From an uncultured Opitutia bacterium (GTDB lineage Bacteria; Verrucomicrobiota; Verrucomicrobiia; Opitutales; UBA953), in the NCBI GenBank assembly GCA_903913915.1, contig CAIWNE010000069.1, positions 1 through 36,300 of the forward strand: DNA of 36,300 nt. Reading direction: 5' to 3'. A program made the position numbers and the translations under genes. The notes under the pieces were generated by a model. That model searched no databases. It saw only the letters and a program-made list of their open reading frames with translations, and was not told the origin of the DNA. Of the stretch, positions 15,036 to 23,995 are shown one piece after another. Each line of letters opens with the position of its first letter. Position 1 is the first letter of the stretch.

Positions 15036-15047
15036 ACCCACCCTTGA

Positions 15048-17144
<2,097 letters not shown>

Positions 17145-17148
17145 GGCC

Positions 17149-17931
17149 ATGTTCGCGCTGTCTTTCCCGAAGGAGATTCCGAGCTTCGGGAAGACGATGA
17201 CATTCATCGCGCTCAACGATCTGTCGCATTACCTGCTCTTCGCCGGGATCGCCTGGCTGCTCGGCTATGTGCTTTTCCAGGGCTGGTGGCATAAACGCAA
17301 GATCATCCAGGAGATGCCGACCGGCGCCGACATGCGACGCGAGGCGATGTGGTCGGCGCTCACCGTGGTCATCTATGGCCTCGTCGGCGGCAGCACCCTT
17401 GCGCTCAAGAAACTCGGCTGGACACAGATCTACACCACGGTCGACGACTACGGCTGGGGCTGGTTCTGGGGCAGCATCGTCGTGGTGATCTTCGTGCACG
17501 ACGCCTACTTCTACTGGACGCACCGGCTCATCCATCACCCGAAGCTGTTCCGCTTCTTCCACGGCGTGCACCATGAGAGCCATAACCCCAGCCCGTGGGC
17601 GGCTTATTGCTTCAGCCCCGGCGAAGCCGTCATCCAGGCGGGCATCTTCCCGCTCGTCGCGCTGACCATGCCGATCCACCCGGGCGCCTTTGGGATCTTC
17701 ATGCTGTGGCAGATTACCTTCAACGTCGCGGGCCACACCGGCTACGAATTCCACGCCAAGTGGCTCATGGATTCCTGGCTCGGCAAGTTCCTGAACACCC
17801 CGACGAACCACATCCAGCACCACGACAGCTTCAAGGGGAACTACGGCCTCTACTTCAATTATTGGGACCGCTGGATGGGCACCAACCACGCCGACTACGA
17901 AAACCGCTTCCGCGAAGTAACGTCGCGATAG
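17149..17931 (+). CDS. sterol desaturase / fatty acid hydroxylase family membrane protein
   Basis: A 260-residue di-iron membrane oxygenase-like protein. The three histidine clusters of the family are HRLIHH (125-130), HGVHHESH (138-145) and HIQHH (221-225). Hydrophobic segments lie at about 27-45, 66-86, 103-120 and 160-195. Family members hydroxylate or desaturate sterols, fatty acids, sphingoid bases or carotenoids; the substrate here cannot be told. The ATG at 17149 lies four bases after ligA, so the two are probably co-transcribed; a second ATG at 17197 is possible. The stop codon lies within a short repeat (17929-17942) that recurs at 18482-18496 on the far side of the next gene. Confidence 0.85.
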   Translation: MFALSFPKEIPSFGKTMTFIALNDLSHYLLFAGIAWLLGYVLFQGWWHKRKIIQEMPTGADMRREAMWSALTVVIYGLVGGSTLALKKLGWTQIYTTVDDYGWGWFWGSIVVVIFVHDAYFYWTHRLIHHPKLFRFFHGVHHESHNPSPWAAYCFSPGEAVIQAGIFPLVALTMPIHPGAFGIFMLWQITFNVAGHTGYEFHAKWLMDSWLGKFLNTPTNHIQHHDSFKGNYGLYFNYWDRWMGTNHADYENRFREVTSR

Positions 17932-17942
17932 CTAATTAGTAT
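17929..17942 (+). repeat. short direct repeat flanking a low-GC gene, left copy
   Basis: TAGCTAATTAGTAT. The right copy at 18482-18496 reads TAGCTAAATTACTAT: one extra A and one change. They bracket the 17936-18448 gene and could mark an insertion. Confidence 0.4.
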
Positions 17943-18448
17943 CCGAGAATTAGGACGCCCTTTAACGGAAGCGTCATTCGGCGAGATGCATAAAGGGCGT
18001 CAAAGAAAGCCAAGACTGCCGTGAAGTCGTTCTTACCACGGTAGTCATTCCTGACTGCAATAACCACATGATCCACGTCTTGCATCATGCAGGCTTCAAA
18101 AAAGTCCTTAAGGAATTGGTTGTTAACGACCGCACGCCCTGCCTCGACCTCAACAACCACTCGACCCGAGGCATGATGGGCATCCACGTTGAAGGTTTTA
18201 TCGATAGCGCCATTAAGCCCAAACAGTACAGGGACGGCTATTTTATCGTCGGCCTTCTTGGATGTCTCGACCTTAAAACCTGCCGCGGTTAATCCAGGCT
18301 CAATCGCGGCAAGTACAGCGTTACTATCGTGCTCATGCTTTGAGGAATCAACCGACGGAAACACTCGCTCAAAGGACTTGATAACATCAAAAACTTCCGG
18401 CGACGGAAGATGTGATTTCGGGAAATGAATCCAGTTAAGCTGCCCCAT
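17936..18448 (-). CDS. unknown low-GC protein, possible PD-(D/E)XK (BglII/BamHI-like) nuclease fold
   Basis: A 170-residue protein with base composition well below its neighbours (many AT-ending codons), pointing to recent acquisition. The C-terminal half reads FNVDAHH, then VVVEVEAGRAVVNNQFLKDF, MMQDVDHVVIAVRNDY and a closing LPLKGVLILGY. An Asp, then ExE on a beta strand about ten residues later, followed by a helix and a hydrophobic strand, is the layout of BamHI/BglII-type endonuclease cores, where ExE or ExQ replaces ExK. This is pattern reading, not a family match. No methyltransferase or second defence gene is nearby, so a restriction role is unproven. It is convergent with the desaturase gene and bracketed by a short direct repeat. 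Confidence 0.7.
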   Translation of the reverse strand: MGQLNWIHFPKSHLPSPEVFDVIKSFERVFPSVDSSKHEHDSNAVLAAIEPGLTAAGFKVETSKKADDKIAVPVLFGLNGAIDKTFNVDAHHASGRVVVEVEAGRAVVNNQFLKDFFEACMMQDVDHVVIAVRNDYRGKNDFTAVLAFFDALYASRRMTLPLKGVLILGY

Positions 18449-18481
18449 AGTTTGAGCAAATCCACAGCTCCTGTCCGAAGC

Positions 18482-18496
18482 TAGCTAAATTACTAT
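18482..18496 (+). repeat. short direct repeat flanking a low-GC gene, right copy
   Basis: TAGCTAAATTACTAT; see 17929-17942. It lies in an AT-rich stretch between the unknown gene and the epimerase gene. Confidence 0.4.
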
Positions 18497-18518
18497 GCCA
18501 GCATTACATTACTTAAGG

Positions 18519-19448
18519 CTAGGTCTTCAGTTTTTCCGAGTACAGGTGATCCAGCGCGCCGGGCAGTTCGGGGTAGGTGAAGCGGAAGCCCTCGGCGAGG
18601 AGCCTTGAAGGCACGCCACGACGGCCGGTCAGGGCGAGCACGGGCTCGGTCCGGAAAAGCCAGCAGCCGAGCGGCATCAGCCACACCGGGGTCGGCGGGC
18701 ACCACGGACGCCGCAGCACGCGGCGCAGTTCGCCCATGAGAGTGGCGTTGGGCACGGCATGCGGCGTGGCCACATTGTAGACCCCTTGCATCGAAGCGTC
18801 ATCGATCGCGCGGAGGAAGACCCTGATCATGTCCTCCTCGTGGATCCAGCTGATGTACTGGCGGCCGGAGCCGACCGTCCCGCCAAGGAAGCACTTCGTC
18901 AGCACTTCGAGGAAACGCAGGGCGCCGGCGCTGCGGCCGAGGACGAAACTGATGCGCAACCACGTCCGACGGACGCCCGGAGTAGGACTTTCCTCGAAGG
19001 CTTTCTCCCAGCGCAGACAGGTATCGACCGGGATGCCTTCGCCGGGCGGAGCGTCTTCGTCGCAAAGCCGGTCACCGGCGTCGCCGTAGATGGCCATCGA
19101 TCCCGTCTGCACCCAGGCCTGCGGCGGCCGGGCGCAACGACGGATGGCTTCGGCGACCACCTTGACCGAATCGACGCGCGAGGTGTTGATCTCGGCGAGC
19201 GCTTCCGGCGTGTAACGGCAATTCACGTTCTTGCCCGCGAAGTTCACCACCGCATGGGCACCTTCGAACATATCGGCCCAAGGACCAAGCGTGCGTCCAT
19301 CCCAGTAGACTTCCCGATAGCCCTGACGGGTGGCGTCGGGATGGCGGGTCAGCACGATGACCTCATCGCCTGAGGCGACCAACCGTTCGGCCAGCGCTCG
19401 GCCGAGGAAACCCGAACCACCCGCCAAGATGATGCGACGCTTGGACAT
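18519..19448 (-). CDS. TIGR01777 family NAD(P)-binding epimerase-like protein
   Basis: A 309-residue extended short-chain dehydrogenase/reductase of the YfcH/SulA-like TIGR01777 family. The Rossmann start is IILAGGSGFLGRALAERLV (5-23). NFAGKNVNCRYTPEALAEIN and TSRVDSVKVVAEAI follow, then QTGSMAIYGD. The C-terminal DUF1731-type segment includes WLMPLGCWLFRTEPVLALTG, then SRLLAEGFRFTYPEL. The reaction is unknown for the family; in several bacteria it is fused or adjacent to an SRPBCC protein of the kind encoded at 24808-25329. Length and start are typical. It stands alone on the minus strand, divergent from the ankyrin gene 86 bases away. Confidence 0.9.
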   Translation of the reverse strand: MSKRRIILAGGSGFLGRALAERLVASGDEVIVLTRHPDATRQGYREVYWDGRTLGPWADMFEGAHAVVNFAGKNVNCRYTPEALAEINTSRVDSVKVVAEAIRRCARPPQAWVQTGSMAIYGDAGDRLCDEDAPPGEGIPVDTCLRWEKAFEESPTPGVRRTWLRISFVLGRSAGALRFLEVLTKCFLGGTVGSGRQYISWIHEEDMIRVFLRAIDDASMQGVYNVATPHAVPNATLMGELRRVLRRPWCPPTPVWLMPLGCWLFRTEPVLALTGRRGVPSRLLAEGFRFTYPELPGALDHLYSEKLKT

Positions 19449-19534
19449 GGACCTGATATTTTCGGACGGCTGAACGCTGTCGACCCTTCTTCGGGCTTCT
19501 CAAACCCTGCCCCGACCTCAGTCTACACCCACGG

Positions 19535-19984
19535 ATGAGCACAGCTTCCCACCCTCTTCTCCCCGAAGCCGCCGCCGAGCTCGCCCGCAAAGGCGATACC
19601 GCCGGATTGGCGGCGATGCTCAAGGACGGCCTGGCCGTCGATGCGCAGGACGCCAAAGGCAACACGTTGCTGATGCTGGCGTCTTATCACGGCAAGGCGG
19701 ATACGGTCGCGATGTTGCTCAAGGCCCGCGCCTCGGTCGACCTCCGCAACGCCAAGGGTCAGACGCCCCTCGGCGGCGTGGCTTTCAAGGGCTATGCCGA
19801 CATCGCCACCCTGCTCCTCGACGCCGGGGCGAATCCGCTCGCGGACCAAGGCGGCCAGACACCGGTCGACTACGCCACGATGTTCGGTCGCCAGGAAATC
19901 CTCGTCCTCCTCCGCGAGCGCCGCGGCGCCGCGGCCAAACCGACCCGCTGGTTCAGCAAGCTGATCGGGTGGATCAGGAGGTAG
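19535..19984 (+). CDS. ankyrin repeat protein
   Basis: A 149-residue soluble protein of about three or four ankyrin repeats. Two clear ones are DAKGNTLLMLASYHGKADTV with AMLLKARASVD, and NAKGQTPLGGVAFKGYADIA with TLLLDAGANP. A degenerate last one is GGQTPVDYATMFGRQEILVL. An N-terminal helix pair (LLPEAAAELARKGDTAGLAA) acts as a cap, and the tail is basic (WFSKLIGWIRR). Such proteins mediate protein-protein contacts; no partner can be named. The TAG stop (19982-19984) belongs to the foot of a REP element, so the basic C-terminal end may have been reshaped by the insertion. Confidence 0.87.
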   Translation: MSTASHPLLPEAAAELARKGDTAGLAAMLKDGLAVDAQDAKGNTLLMLASYHGKADTVAMLLKARASVDLRNAKGQTPLGGVAFKGYADIATLLLDAGANPLADQGGQTPVDYATMFGRQEILVLLRERRGAAAKPTRWFSKLIGWIRR

Positions 19985-20006
19985 GGACAGCACCACGTGC
20001 TGTCCT
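19980..20006 (+). repeat. REP palindrome, GGTAGGG foot, family A
   Basis: GGTAGG, GGACAGCAC, CAC, GTGCTGTCC. The TAG is the ankyrin gene stop codon. It pairs with an inverted-foot copy at 20084-20110 to form a compound element. Confidence 0.88.
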
Positions 20007-20007
20007 C

Positions 20008-20036
20008 GCGGCCGACCAAGGATGGTCGGCCCTACC
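20008..20036 (-). repeat. half of a family B REPIN
   Basis: GCGGCCGACCAAGGATGGTC, then GGCCCTACC: the right half of the 56-base element, joined directly to a family A palindrome in place of the usual left half. Confidence 0.75.
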
Positions 20037-20042
20037 CGGCAC

Positions 20043-20070
20043 AGGCTATGTCGTGACGCGATCCCGACCC
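20043..20070 (-). repeat. family H element, inverted copy
   Basis: CAGGCTATGTCGTGACGCGA, then TCCCGACC: reverse complement, with one change, of 14022-14050. Confidence 0.65.
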
Positions 20071-20083
20071 ACCCCATCGCAGA

Positions 20084-20110
20084 AGGACAGCACCACGTGC
20101 TGTCCCTACC
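20084..20110 (-). repeat. REP palindrome, GGTAGGG foot, family A
   Basis: The foot (CCTACC on the plus strand) is at the right end, but the loop reads CAC on the plus strand, unlike the other minus-oriented copies (234 and 8572), which read GTG. This looks like inversion or recombination at the palindrome. Confidence 0.85.
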
Positions 20111-20146
20111 TTTCCCTCTGGTCTCCCTTCGGGCAGCGTCCATCCT

Positions 20147-22141
20147 ATGCTGACCCCGATGAGCTATCCGCTGCTTTGCCTGACGGCCCTGCTGGCCGCG
20201 CTGACACCCTTACGCGCTGAGACGCTGCCTCCGCTGCAGGACGGCAAGGTACCGCAGAACCTCGATGAGCTGTGGGCAGGGTATGACCCGCGCAAGGAGC
20301 CCCTCGAAGCCGAAGTGACGAAATCCTGGGAGGTCGACGGCGTCGCCTGTCGGATCGTCCGATACCGCGTCGGCACCTTCAAGGGACAGCCGGCCACGAT
20401 CGCGGCGTTCTATGCCGCGCCGAAGGGCGCGAAGCTGCTGCCCGGCCTGATGCACATCCACGGAGGCGGCCAGTCCGCCAACCTCGGCAACGTGCTCTCG
20501 GACGCGAAGCGCGGCTATGCGAGCCTGTCGCTCAACTGGGGCGGCAACAAGATGACGCTGAATAACGGCAAGGTCTACGACGGGCCGAACACCGACTGGG
20601 GCGCGCTCGACGCCACGCACCCGCCGCAGCGCAACAAGGTCAACCACTTCGCCGGCGGCATCGCGCCCGACGCCTTCACGCTCGATGCCGTCGAGTCGCC
20701 GCGCAACGGCAACTGGTTCCTGGTCACGCTCGCGGCTCGCCGCGGACTGACCTTCCTCGAAAGCCAGCCGGAGGTCGACCCCGCGCGCCTCGGCGTCTAC
20801 GGCCATTCGATGGGCGGACGGCTCACGACCCAGCTCACCGGCATCGACCCGCGCGTGAAAGCGGCCGTACCGTCCTGCGGCGGCTCAGGCGACCTCACCG
20901 CCACGCCCGACGAGGTACCCGGCGGCCAACGCTCCAAGGCCACGCCGCTCGAATTGGCGACGGTCTCGGAGAACCCCTACATCCGCCGACTCGCGGCGCC
21001 GACGCTCTGGTTCTCGCCCACCAACGACTTCCACGCGCACATGGACAACATGACGTGGAACTGGCGCAGCGTGCCCGACGCGCTCCTGCGGCTCAGCGTA
21101 TCGCCGCACTTCAACCACCGGCACGACCATGCCAGCTCGCTGACCCAGCACCTCTGGTTCGAGACCTACCTCAAGGGGAAGACCGGACTCATCCCGACCA
21201 CGCCCAAGATCGCGATCGAACTCGGCCGTACCCAAAAGATCGTCGTCACGCCGGACCCCGCGCTGCGCTGTCAGACCGTGCGGATCTACTTCAGCCAGGA
21301 CGTCCATGAGCTGACCCGCTTCTGGCGCAGCGCCGAAGCCCGCCAGGAAAACGGACGCTGGATCGCCGAGGCTCCGCTGATGGATCCGACGCAGCCGCTC
21401 TTCGCCTACGCCAACGTCGTCTACGCGACCCCGGAAGCGTATCGCAAAATCGCCAATCCGCCGGGCACCGCGAACTCGGACACCTACTTCTTCAGTTCCC
21501 GCGAGACTTGGGCCACACCGGCCCTGCTCAAGGCCACCGGAGCGGAAGCGACCGACAAGCCCGAGCGGATGATCTGCGCGGACAGCGCCGCTTGGGGCGA
21601 CTGGTATCAGCTCAACGCGGGTAACCCCGACCTCTGGAGCGTGTTTACCCGCAAGGTGAAGGATCCGAAGTGGCGCGGGCCCACGGGAGCCAAGCTCCGC
21701 TTCGAGATCGCCGCCCGCGAAGACAGCTGGCTAGCCGTACGATTCACCAGCAACGAATGGGGTGCTTTCACCGCGGACCAGAAGGCCGACTACGCCGCCG
21801 TGCAAAAACTTCAGGTCAAGGACGGCTGGGCCTCCGTCGAAGTCGACCTCGCGGACCTGCATCCGATCGGCGCCACCAAGGGCAAGCTCGCCGATTGGAG
21901 CACCCTGACCGATATCGGCCTGACACCCAACATCCCGGCGGAACTCAAGACCCCGGAGATGACCCCTGCCAAAGGTTGGACCCGCGGGTTCGAACTCAAG
22001 GTACGCAATCTGCGCTGGGAAGGCGGCACCTATGCCGAGAGGAAGCAGTCGCCTGCGACCCTGACCGAAGCTGAGCGCACCAAGGCCTTCAACGACTCCA
22101 TCAAGGCTTCCCTCGAACAGGAGAAGAAGGATCGGAAATAA
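20147..22141 (+). CDS. secreted alpha/beta hydrolase (dienelactone hydrolase / acetylxylan esterase-like) with C-terminal beta-sandwich-like region
   Basis: A 664-residue exported hydrolase. A hydrophobic leader (about residues 8-24, ending LRAETLP) precedes an alpha/beta-hydrolase domain. HIHGGG (103-108) supplies an oxyanion-hole-like turn, GVYGHSMGG (217-224) carries the nucleophile Ser221, and candidate acid and His lie in SPTNDFHAH and FNHRHDHASS (about 293-330). The C-terminal part from about 480 (SAAWGDWYQLNAG, LRFEIAAREDSWLAVRFTSN) looks like a beta-sandwich of a carbohydrate-binding type. A polysaccharide esterase role fits the other secreted sugar-active genes here but is inference. 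A second ATG at 20159 is an equally good start. It begins just after a compound REP cluster. Confidence 0.83.
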   Translation: MLTPMSYPLLCLTALLAALTPLRAETLPPLQDGKVPQNLDELWAGYDPRKEPLEAEVTKSWEVDGVACRIVRYRVGTFKGQPATIAAFYAAPKGAKLLPGLMHIHGGGQSANLGNVLSDAKRGYASLSLNWGGNKMTLNNGKVYDGPNTDWGALDATHPPQRNKVNHFAGGIAPDAFTLDAVESPRNGNWFLVTLAARRGLTFLESQPEVDPARLGVYGHSMGGRLTTQLTGIDPRVKAAVPSCGGSGDLTATPDEVPGGQRSKATPLELATVSENPYIRRLAAPTLWFSPTNDFHAHMDNMTWNWRSVPDALLRLSVSPHFNHRHDHASSLTQHLWFETYLKGKTGLIPTTPKIAIELGRTQKIVVTPDPALRCQTVRIYFSQDVHELTRFWRSAEARQENGRWIAEAPLMDPTQPLFAYANVVYATPEAYRKIANPPGTANSDTYFFSSRETWATPALLKATGAEATDKPERMICADSAAWGDWYQLNAGNPDLWSVFTRKVKDPKWRGPTGAKLRFEIAAREDSWLAVRFTSNEWGAFTADQKADYAAVQKLQVKDGWASVEVDLADLHPIGATKGKLADWSTLTDIGLTPNIPAELKTPEMTPAKGWTRGFELKVRNLRWEGGTYAERKQSPATLTEAERTKAFNDSIKASLEQEKKDRK

Positions 22142-22154
22142 ATAATAGGTGGAA

Positions 22155-22281
22155 GCGGCTGGCGGTTGGGGAATGCCGTTCGCCGCAGGGCGAACCAAGG
22201 TAGGGGCACGATTCATCGTGCACTCCTGTTCGGAGGGCACGGCGTAGCCACGCCCCACCCCTCGGCCGCCCTGCGGCGGCC
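22155..22281. repeat. chain of small palindromes between convergent genes
   Basis: In order: a family D piece (22155-22171), hairpin GTTCGCC/GGCGAAC (22179-22196), GGTAGGGGCACGAT with ATCGTGC (22199-22221), a GGGCACGGCGTAGCCACGCC piece (about 22234-22253), and hairpin GGCCGCC/GGCGGCC (22264-22281). The third has the same GGTAGGG foot as the RAYT-flanking elements, with another stem. No gene is seen. Confidence 0.65.
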
Positions 22282-22301
22282 AGAGACGGAAAGCCTCCGG
22301 C

Positions 22302-22940
22302 TCAGACGACTGCCGGCAGCTGGTCCAGCGACGTGATGAAGACGTCGGCGCCGGCCTTCACCTTGGCGCGGACGGCATAACGGCCGAAGCCGACCACCTT
22401 GTCGGCGTCGCCCTTGACCTCGAGGTCGCTCGCGCCGTCGCCGACCATGACGACGTGGGTGGCCTGGTGCTCAGCGCGGAGGCGGCGGGCGACGACGTTC
22501 TTGCCCTTGGACCGGCAGGTCGGGCAGGACTCGTCGAAACCGGCGTAGGAGCCATCGGCGTTGAAACGAAGGATGACGGCTTCGACGCGGGCGATGCCAA
22601 GGAAAGCGGCGAGAGGCAGGATGGCCTGGGTGAAGCCGCCGCTGACGATGGCGATCGTCCAGCCGGCGGCGCGGAGCTTTTCCAAGGTGGCCTTGGCGGT
22701 GGGCTCGACGGTCGCGATGTACTTCGCGCCGATCGCTTCGAGCTCGGCCTTGGTCGGCTTGATGATCTCGAGGCGCTTGGCGAAGATGGCTTCCATCGGC
22801 GTGCCGCCGTCCATGGCCGCGTTGGTCATGTCTTCGACGGCCTTGAAGGTCTCCGGCCCCCGCAGGCGGCCGAGTTCGTCGATGCCCTCGATGGACGAGA
22901 GGGTCGAATCACAGTCGAGGAGGAGGAGCTTCGTGGCCAC
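22302..22940 (-). CDS. SerB-like HAD-family phosphatase
   Basis: A 212-residue haloacid dehalogenase-type phosphatase close to phosphoserine phosphatase (last step of serine synthesis). HAD motif I is LLDCDSTLSSIEGID (7-21) with nucleophile Asp9 and acid Asp11, and the conserved Glu of 'SIEGIDE' as in SerB. Motif II is Ser100 in AIVSGGF, the motif III lysine is in SKGKNVV (144-150), and motif IV is MVGDGASDLE (165-174). The helical cap includes TPMEAIFAKRLEIIKP, as in SerB. An unusual CPTCRSKG (139-146) adds a CxxC pair. Substrate is inferred from overall resemblance; another small phosphomonoester is possible. It is transcribed alone, convergent with the esterase gene. Confidence 0.85.
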   Translation of the reverse strand: MATKLLLLDCDSTLSSIEGIDELGRLRGPETFKAVEDMTNAAMDGGTPMEAIFAKRLEIIKPTKAELEAIGAKYIATVEPTAKATLEKLRAAGWTIAIVSGGFTQAILPLAAFLGIARVEAVILRFNADGSYAGFDESCPTCRSKGKNVVARRLRAEHQATHVVMVGDGASDLEVKGDADKVVGFGRYAVRAKVKAGADVFITSLDQLPAVV

Positions 22941-22995
22941 GAGGGACTACAAACCGCGGCGCGGACAAGGTCAAGTAAGGGCGGTACACGGGGGT

Positions 22996-23077
22996 CTGCT
23001 GGCATGGTGAACTGCTGCGAAGCAGCTTCGGGCCGACCCCGCTGGATTGGGTTCGCAGCAGTTCACCATGCCAGCAG
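22996..23077. repeat. hairpin element with perfect 26 bp arms (family E)
   Basis: The left arm (22996-23021) starts CTGCTGGCATGGTGAACTGC. The right arm (23052-23077) is its exact reverse complement, with a 30-base centre (23022-23051). One arm's sequence also occurs alone at 12588. No open frame is apparent inside. Confidence 0.8.
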
Positions 23078-23150
23078 TTCCCCCACTTCCAGGAAGGTAA
23101 ACCGCCGCGGCACATGATGCGCTTGCCACCCATGTAGGGGCTGGATACGA

Positions 23151-23564
23151 ATGGGTTCTACCATGGCCTGTACCGCTCCTACCTCCGCCTCCGAAGTCTT
23201 CTGCCGCTCCGCCAAGTGCACCCGCTGGGCCGCCCGCCTCGCCCTGCTCGGCGCGATCATCCTGACGATCGTCCTCGTGAAGGGCGGCGCCGAGTTCATC
23301 CACAACTCGACCACCGGCAACGTCGGCACCGCGGAGCGGATCGTCGGACATCTGACCCACTTTTCCGCGCTCATCGTCCTGCAAGTCGCGCTCATCATCC
23401 TCGCTCGCCGTCGCTTCTCCGCCGCTCATCACGCCCAGGTGAAGTCGAACAACCTCAAGGCCCTCGAACTGCTCGCGGCCTCCGCGACCGACGAAGCCAC
23501 GAAGAAGGAATTCCTCGCCCGCGCCGCCGACCTCGTCGCCGGCAAGCCCGGTTGCTGCAAGTAA
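23151..23564 (+). CDS. small membrane protein of unknown function
   Basis: A 137-residue protein that I do not recognise. Two hydrophobic segments (AARLALLGAIILTIVLVKG at about 27-45, and HFSALIVLQVALIILARRR at about 69-87) are joined by a short polar loop (AEFIHNSTTGNVGTAERIVG). The cytoplasmic-looking tail is Ala/Lys-rich helix and ends GKPGCCK. The first 25 residues contain three cysteines (ACTAPTSASEVFCRSAKC). With the final CC this could suggest redox or metal sensitivity, but that is speculation. A second ATG at 23163 (MACTAPTS) is equally possible. Codon use matches the neighbouring genes, and a good terminator follows, supporting a real monocistronic gene. Confidence 0.75.
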   Translation: MGSTMACTAPTSASEVFCRSAKCTRWAARLALLGAIILTIVLVKGGAEFIHNSTTGNVGTAERIVGHLTHFSALIVLQVALIILARRRFSAAHHAQVKSNNLKALELLAASATDEATKKEFLARAADLVAGKPGCCK

Positions 23565-23582
23565 GCGAAGCCCTCACCTCGC

Positions 23583-23611
23583 AAAAAGGACGGCCACGGC
23601 CGTCCTTTTTT
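23583..23611 (+). terminator. intrinsic terminator
   Basis: AAAAA, then stem GGACGGCC (23588-23595) and GGCCGTCC (23598-23605), then six T. It lies 19 bases after the small membrane protein gene, and the A/T symmetry makes it potentially bidirectional. Confidence 0.88.
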
Positions 23612-23643
23612 GTGCCCGGATAATGACCTATGCCGCATCCTAA

Positions 23644-23699
23644 GGTAGGGCCGACCATCCTTGGTCGGCCGCGGTCGAGCAGGGATGCTCGACCCTACC
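23644..23699. repeat. REPIN-like double palindrome, family B (swapped stems)
   Basis: GGTAGGGCCGACCATCCTTG with GTCGGC, then GCGG, then TCGAGCAGGGATGCTCGACC and CTACC. It is the reverse-complement form of the copy at 28781-28836. One hairpin is CCGACCA/TGGTCGG and the other TCGAGCA/TGCTCGA. Confidence 0.85.
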
Positions 23700-23717
23700 C
23701 AAGACAGGAGGCGTAAA

Positions 23718-23753
23718 CTCAAGGGGAAACCGGAGACCGGATGATTGGCTGGG
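23718..23753 (+). repeat. GGAAACCGG element (family C short form)
   Basis: CTCAAGGGGAAACCGGAGAC, then CGGATGATTGGCTGGG; inverted relative to 7212-7246 and 12797-12830. It is followed directly by the long family C element. Confidence 0.65.
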
Positions 23754-23760
23754 TGATGCA

Positions 23761-23887
23761 TTTCGGGTCCCAGGTCTCAGGCGCGGGTTCAGGCGCTGGT
23801 ACGGGTGCGGGAGTCAGGCCCGGGACCTGTACCCGAACCTGAACACCAGAACCTGATACCCGACGGCCGAGACCTGGGACCCGAAAG
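23761..23887 (+). repeat. roughly 125 bp dispersed element with inverted ends (family C long form)
   Basis: It begins TTTCGGGTCCCAGGTCTC and ends GAGACCTGGGACCCGAAAG. The two ends are near-perfect inverted repeats of about 18 bases. The interior holds degenerate ACCCG/CGGGT and AACCTGA repeats that can also pair. The closest copy is 12664-12788, inverted. With the terminator and the REPIN it fills the 431-base gap before the ThuA gene; no gene is seen there. Confidence 0.75.
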
Positions 23888-23995
23888 TATCCCCGACGTA
23901 TCCTTCCCGGTTCCCATTGCTGGCCTGCCTACCCCTACCCCTTTCCTCACTTTTGCACCTTTGCACTTTTGCACCTTTGCACTCAATCTCCCCCC

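Noticed and set aside
14826-15041. In-frame N-terminal extension of the intradiol dioxygenase to 15041.
   Set aside because: It would translate dispersed repeats and push the twin-arginine leader to residue 85; the ATG at 14825 puts the leader at the N-terminus.
17936-18448. A complete restriction-modification or toxin-antitoxin system.
   Set aside because: There is only one gene, with no methyltransferase or partner frame on either side; the nuclease reading itself is only a pattern.
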